Shown here: positions 5,285 through 6,685 of the stretch, one piece after another | Numbering within the stretch: the first letter of the stretch is position 1 | How the letters are laid out: every line of letters starts with the position of its first letter | Origin: an uncultured Porphyromonadaceae bacterium | GTDB taxonomy: Bacteria > Bacteroidota > Bacteroidia > Bacteroidales > Muribaculaceae | NCBI GenBank assembly: GCA_905212215.1 | Contig: CAJMDR010000118.1 | Coordinates: 1 to 6,685 of the forward strand | Direction of reading: 5' to 3' | DNA: 6,685 nucleotides | Translations under genes and position numbers: made by a program | The notes under the pieces: model-generated | Database searches by the model: none | Told to the model about the DNA's origin: nothing | Seen by the model: the letters and a program-made list of their open reading frames with translations, nothing else

Positions 5285-6517
5285 ATGGGCACTGGAATCA
5301 CAGTTATAGTATTGCTCGTTGCCTTGGCGGTGGTAGCGGGAGTGCTTTTCTACAGCAACAGCCGGAAAGGTAACCTCACCAGGGAGCTGCAACAGATGCA
5401 GCAACAGCATCTCAAGGAATTGGAGATGGTATCGCGCAGTGCCAGGGAATCGGCCGAGGCGCAGAACCGTCAGCTCCTTGCCGAAGTAAAGGCGTTGTCG
5501 CAACAGCTCGCCGTGGAACAGTCAGACCGCATACGTCATGAGAGTTCCATGCAGATGAAAGCTGTGGTGGAACCGTTGAAACAGAATTTGGAGTCTTTCG
5601 GCAAATTAGTACGCGAGAGCTATGACCGCGAGAACACGGCAAGGTCGTCGCTGAGCGGTCAGATAGAGCAACTGATGGCTCTTAACCGAAGCATAGGCGA
5701 TGAGGCTCGACAACTTACCAACGCCCTGAAAGGAGACAGCAAGGTGCAGGGTGACTGGGGGGAATCGCAACTTACCACTCTATTAGAACATGCGGGCTTA
5801 CAGCCGGACATTCACTTCAAGGCGCAGGTAACACGCGACGAGACCGGAAAAATCCTGCGCAATGAGGAAGGTGGTCTCCAACGTCCCGATGTGGTGATAT
5901 ATCTTCCGCAGGGAAAACAGCTCATTGTGGACAGCAAGGTGTCGCTGACAGCTTTTGTGGCATATAATGCGGCGGAGAACGAGGAGGAACGTCGCCGTCA
6001 GGCACGGAAGCATACGGAGTCGGTTAGGAGACATATCAAGGAGTTGGCGGCGAAGAATTATCCGGCATCGTTGAAGGGGGCCTGCGACCAGACCCTCATG
6101 TTCATGCCGCTGGAAGGCGCTCTGATGCTCGCCATACGCATGGATCCGGAGCTTTTGCAATATGCAGCGTCAGTTCATGTGGCAATTGTCTCTCCGTTGC
6201 ATCTTTATTCAGTGGTACAGCTTGCCGCTCAGCTATGGCGGCAGGATGCCCAGGACCATAATGCCTTGGAGATTGCCGAGGCGGGTGGTAGGCTGTATGA
6301 CAAGCTTGCAGGTTTCTGTGCCACCTTCGAGAAAACCGGCGAGACCCTCAACCGCGCATTGGCACAATGGGAGGAGGCCCGCAAACAGCTTTCCTCAGGA
6401 CGTGGAAACGTATTGGCAAGAGCTGAGAAACTACGTTCTTTGGGCGCCAAAGCTACCAAACGTCTACCCCAGAGCTATGAAGATGAAGAGCTCCCCGAAC
6501 AGACTGATTCAGAATAG
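5285..6517 (+). CDS. rmuC: RmuC family DNA recombination protein
   Basis: 410 residues: an N-terminal membrane anchor (about 5-23), a Gln/Glu-rich coiled coil (about 30-145), then the RmuC domain (about 150-345). Family marks are KVQGDWGESQLTTLLEHAGL (153-172), RPDVVIYLP (200-208), VDSKVSLTAFVAY (215-227), TLMFMPLEGALMLAI (270-284) and SPLHLYSVVQLAAQLWRQD (303-321). RPD (200-202) followed by DSK (216-218) fits the PD-(D/E)XK nuclease-fold signature proposed for this family. In E. coli, loss of rmuC changes inversion rates at short inverted repeats; the biochemical role is unsettled. The ATG at 5285 is preferred, 2 nt after the apbE stop; an in-frame TTG at 5279 overlaps that stop and would add only two residues. 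The close spacing implies translational coupling and a shared promoter with apbE. The acidic C-terminal tail (397-410) looks disordered. Confidence 0.95.
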   Translation: MGTGITVIVLLVALAVVAGVLFYSNSRKGNLTRELQQMQQQHLKELEMVSRSARESAEAQNRQLLAEVKALSQQLAVEQSDRIRHESSMQMKAVVEPLKQNLESFGKLVRESYDRENTARSSLSGQIEQLMALNRSIGDEARQLTNALKGDSKVQGDWGESQLTTLLEHAGLQPDIHFKAQVTRDETGKILRNEEGGLQRPDVVIYLPQGKQLIVDSKVSLTAFVAYNAAENEEERRRQARKHTESVRRHIKELAAKNYPASLKGACDQTLMFMPLEGALMLAIRMDPELLQYAASVHVAIVSPLHLYSVVQLAAQLWRQDAQDHNALEIAEAGGRLYDKLAGFCATFEKTGETLNRALAQWEEARKQLSSGRGNVLARAEKLRSLGAKATKRLPQSYEDEELPEQTDSE

Positions 6518-6580
6518 TTAGATTGGATCCTTTATTCGATTAGGTAATAACAGAGAGTAGTTGTGCGAAAATCAGAGCCA

Positions 6581-6606
6581 CAACCCGTCAGGGTTGCTTC
6601 TTGTTT
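6581..6606 (+). terminator. Probable terminator after rmuC
   Basis: CAACCC (6581-6586), loop GTCA, GGGTTG (6591-6596) form a perfect 6-bp GC-rich hairpin. A broken pyrimidine tract, CTTCTTGTTT (6597-6606), follows. It lies 63 nt after the rmuC stop. The T-tract is interrupted, so this is only a moderate terminator, and the same hairpin may instead be part of the repeat element described for the end of the window. Confidence 0.5.
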
Positions 6607-6685
6607 AACCGCGGGTTGAGGGAGCGCAGAGACCGAAACCTACGGGAAACAAACCCCTTACGCGCATGAACCCCTTGTGGGTTCC
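6601..6685. repeat. Intergenic region rich in AACCC/GGGTT inverted repeats
   Basis: No coding frame is visible from 6518 to the window end. The stretch contains AACC-GCG-GGTT (6607-6617), GAACCC-CTTGT-GGGTTC (6668-6684), and a direct repeat AACCCCTT at 6652-6659 and 6669-6676. A longer alternative stem runs from TTGTTT (6601-6606) to AAACAA (6647-6652), enclosing CCG/CGG and GGTT/AACC pairs and a 19-nt loop (6618-6636). Such clustered short palindromes resemble dispersed intergenic (REP-like) elements, but only a genome-wide search can show copies elsewhere. Confidence 0.4.

Noticed and set aside
4413..5503. Minus-strand open frames of 179 and 165 codons (4413-4952, 5006-5503)
   Set aside because: Mirror frames of apbE and rmuC; low-complexity, His/Ser-rich translations without recognisable domains.
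6640..6685. tRNA 3' end suggested by GGGTTC near the right edge
   Set aside because: No T-loop consensus, acceptor stem or CCA context; the bases form a simple GAACCC/GGGTTC hairpin instead.
1..6685. CRISPR array, insertion sequence, phage or defence island
   Set aside because: No spaced direct repeats, transposase, integrase or toxin-like gene; all coding space is taken by common chromosomal families.

Overview
The window looks like an ordinary chromosomal housekeeping segment from a Bacteroidales bacterium. It could be Muribaculaceae- or Bacteroides-like, but the genus cannot be fixed from sequence alone. The grounds are a DUF4494 protein (a family I know only from Bacteroidota), promoters of the Bacteroidota type (TTTG / TAnnTTTG) in three gene-upstream regions, few recognisable Shine-Dalgarno sequences, and protein sequences closest in style to Bacteroides homologues. 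There is no transposase, phage gene, integrase, tRNA, rRNA or CRISPR array. I found no clear previously undescribed system.

Layout. The left half (1-3247) is a co-oriented minus-strand block. In transcription order it holds a DUF4494 protein (3247-2813), the YggS/PLPBP-type PLP-binding protein (2757-2074), a FucP-like MFS sugar transporter (2033-531), and the first 147 residues of transketolase (441 to the window edge). The block has a good promoter at about 3390-3420 and a leader of roughly 135 nt. Just upstream lies the strong intrinsic terminator (3456-3502) of the next minus-strand gene, a DJ-1/PfpI family protein (4111-3524).

The DJ-1 gene is divergent from a plus-strand pair: an ApbE-type FAD:protein FMN transferase (up to 5282), and rmuC (5285-6517), which starts 2 nt after the ApbE stop. 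The ApbE locus carries the clearest anomaly in the window. A perfectly good lipoprotein signal peptide begins at 4268 in one frame, while the whole catalytic domain continues in another frame from about 4365. One extra base near 4361-4363 would account for it. The last 168 bp (6518-6685) are non-coding and rich in AACCC/GGGTT inverted repeats, which suggests a terminator plus a dispersed intergenic repeat.

Function. The left block combines sugar uptake (MFS), the non-oxidative pentose phosphate pathway (transketolase) and PLP homeostasis (YggS). PLP links to amino-acid metabolism, and transketolase itself uses thiamine diphosphate, so any shared logic is a guess. On the right, ApbE would attach FMN covalently to exported flavoproteins such as Rnf/Nqr subunits, none of which lie in this window. 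RmuC is a membrane-anchored, coiled-coil, PD-(D/E)XK-like protein linked to DNA recombination. The pairing of these two looks like operon convenience, not a shared pathway.
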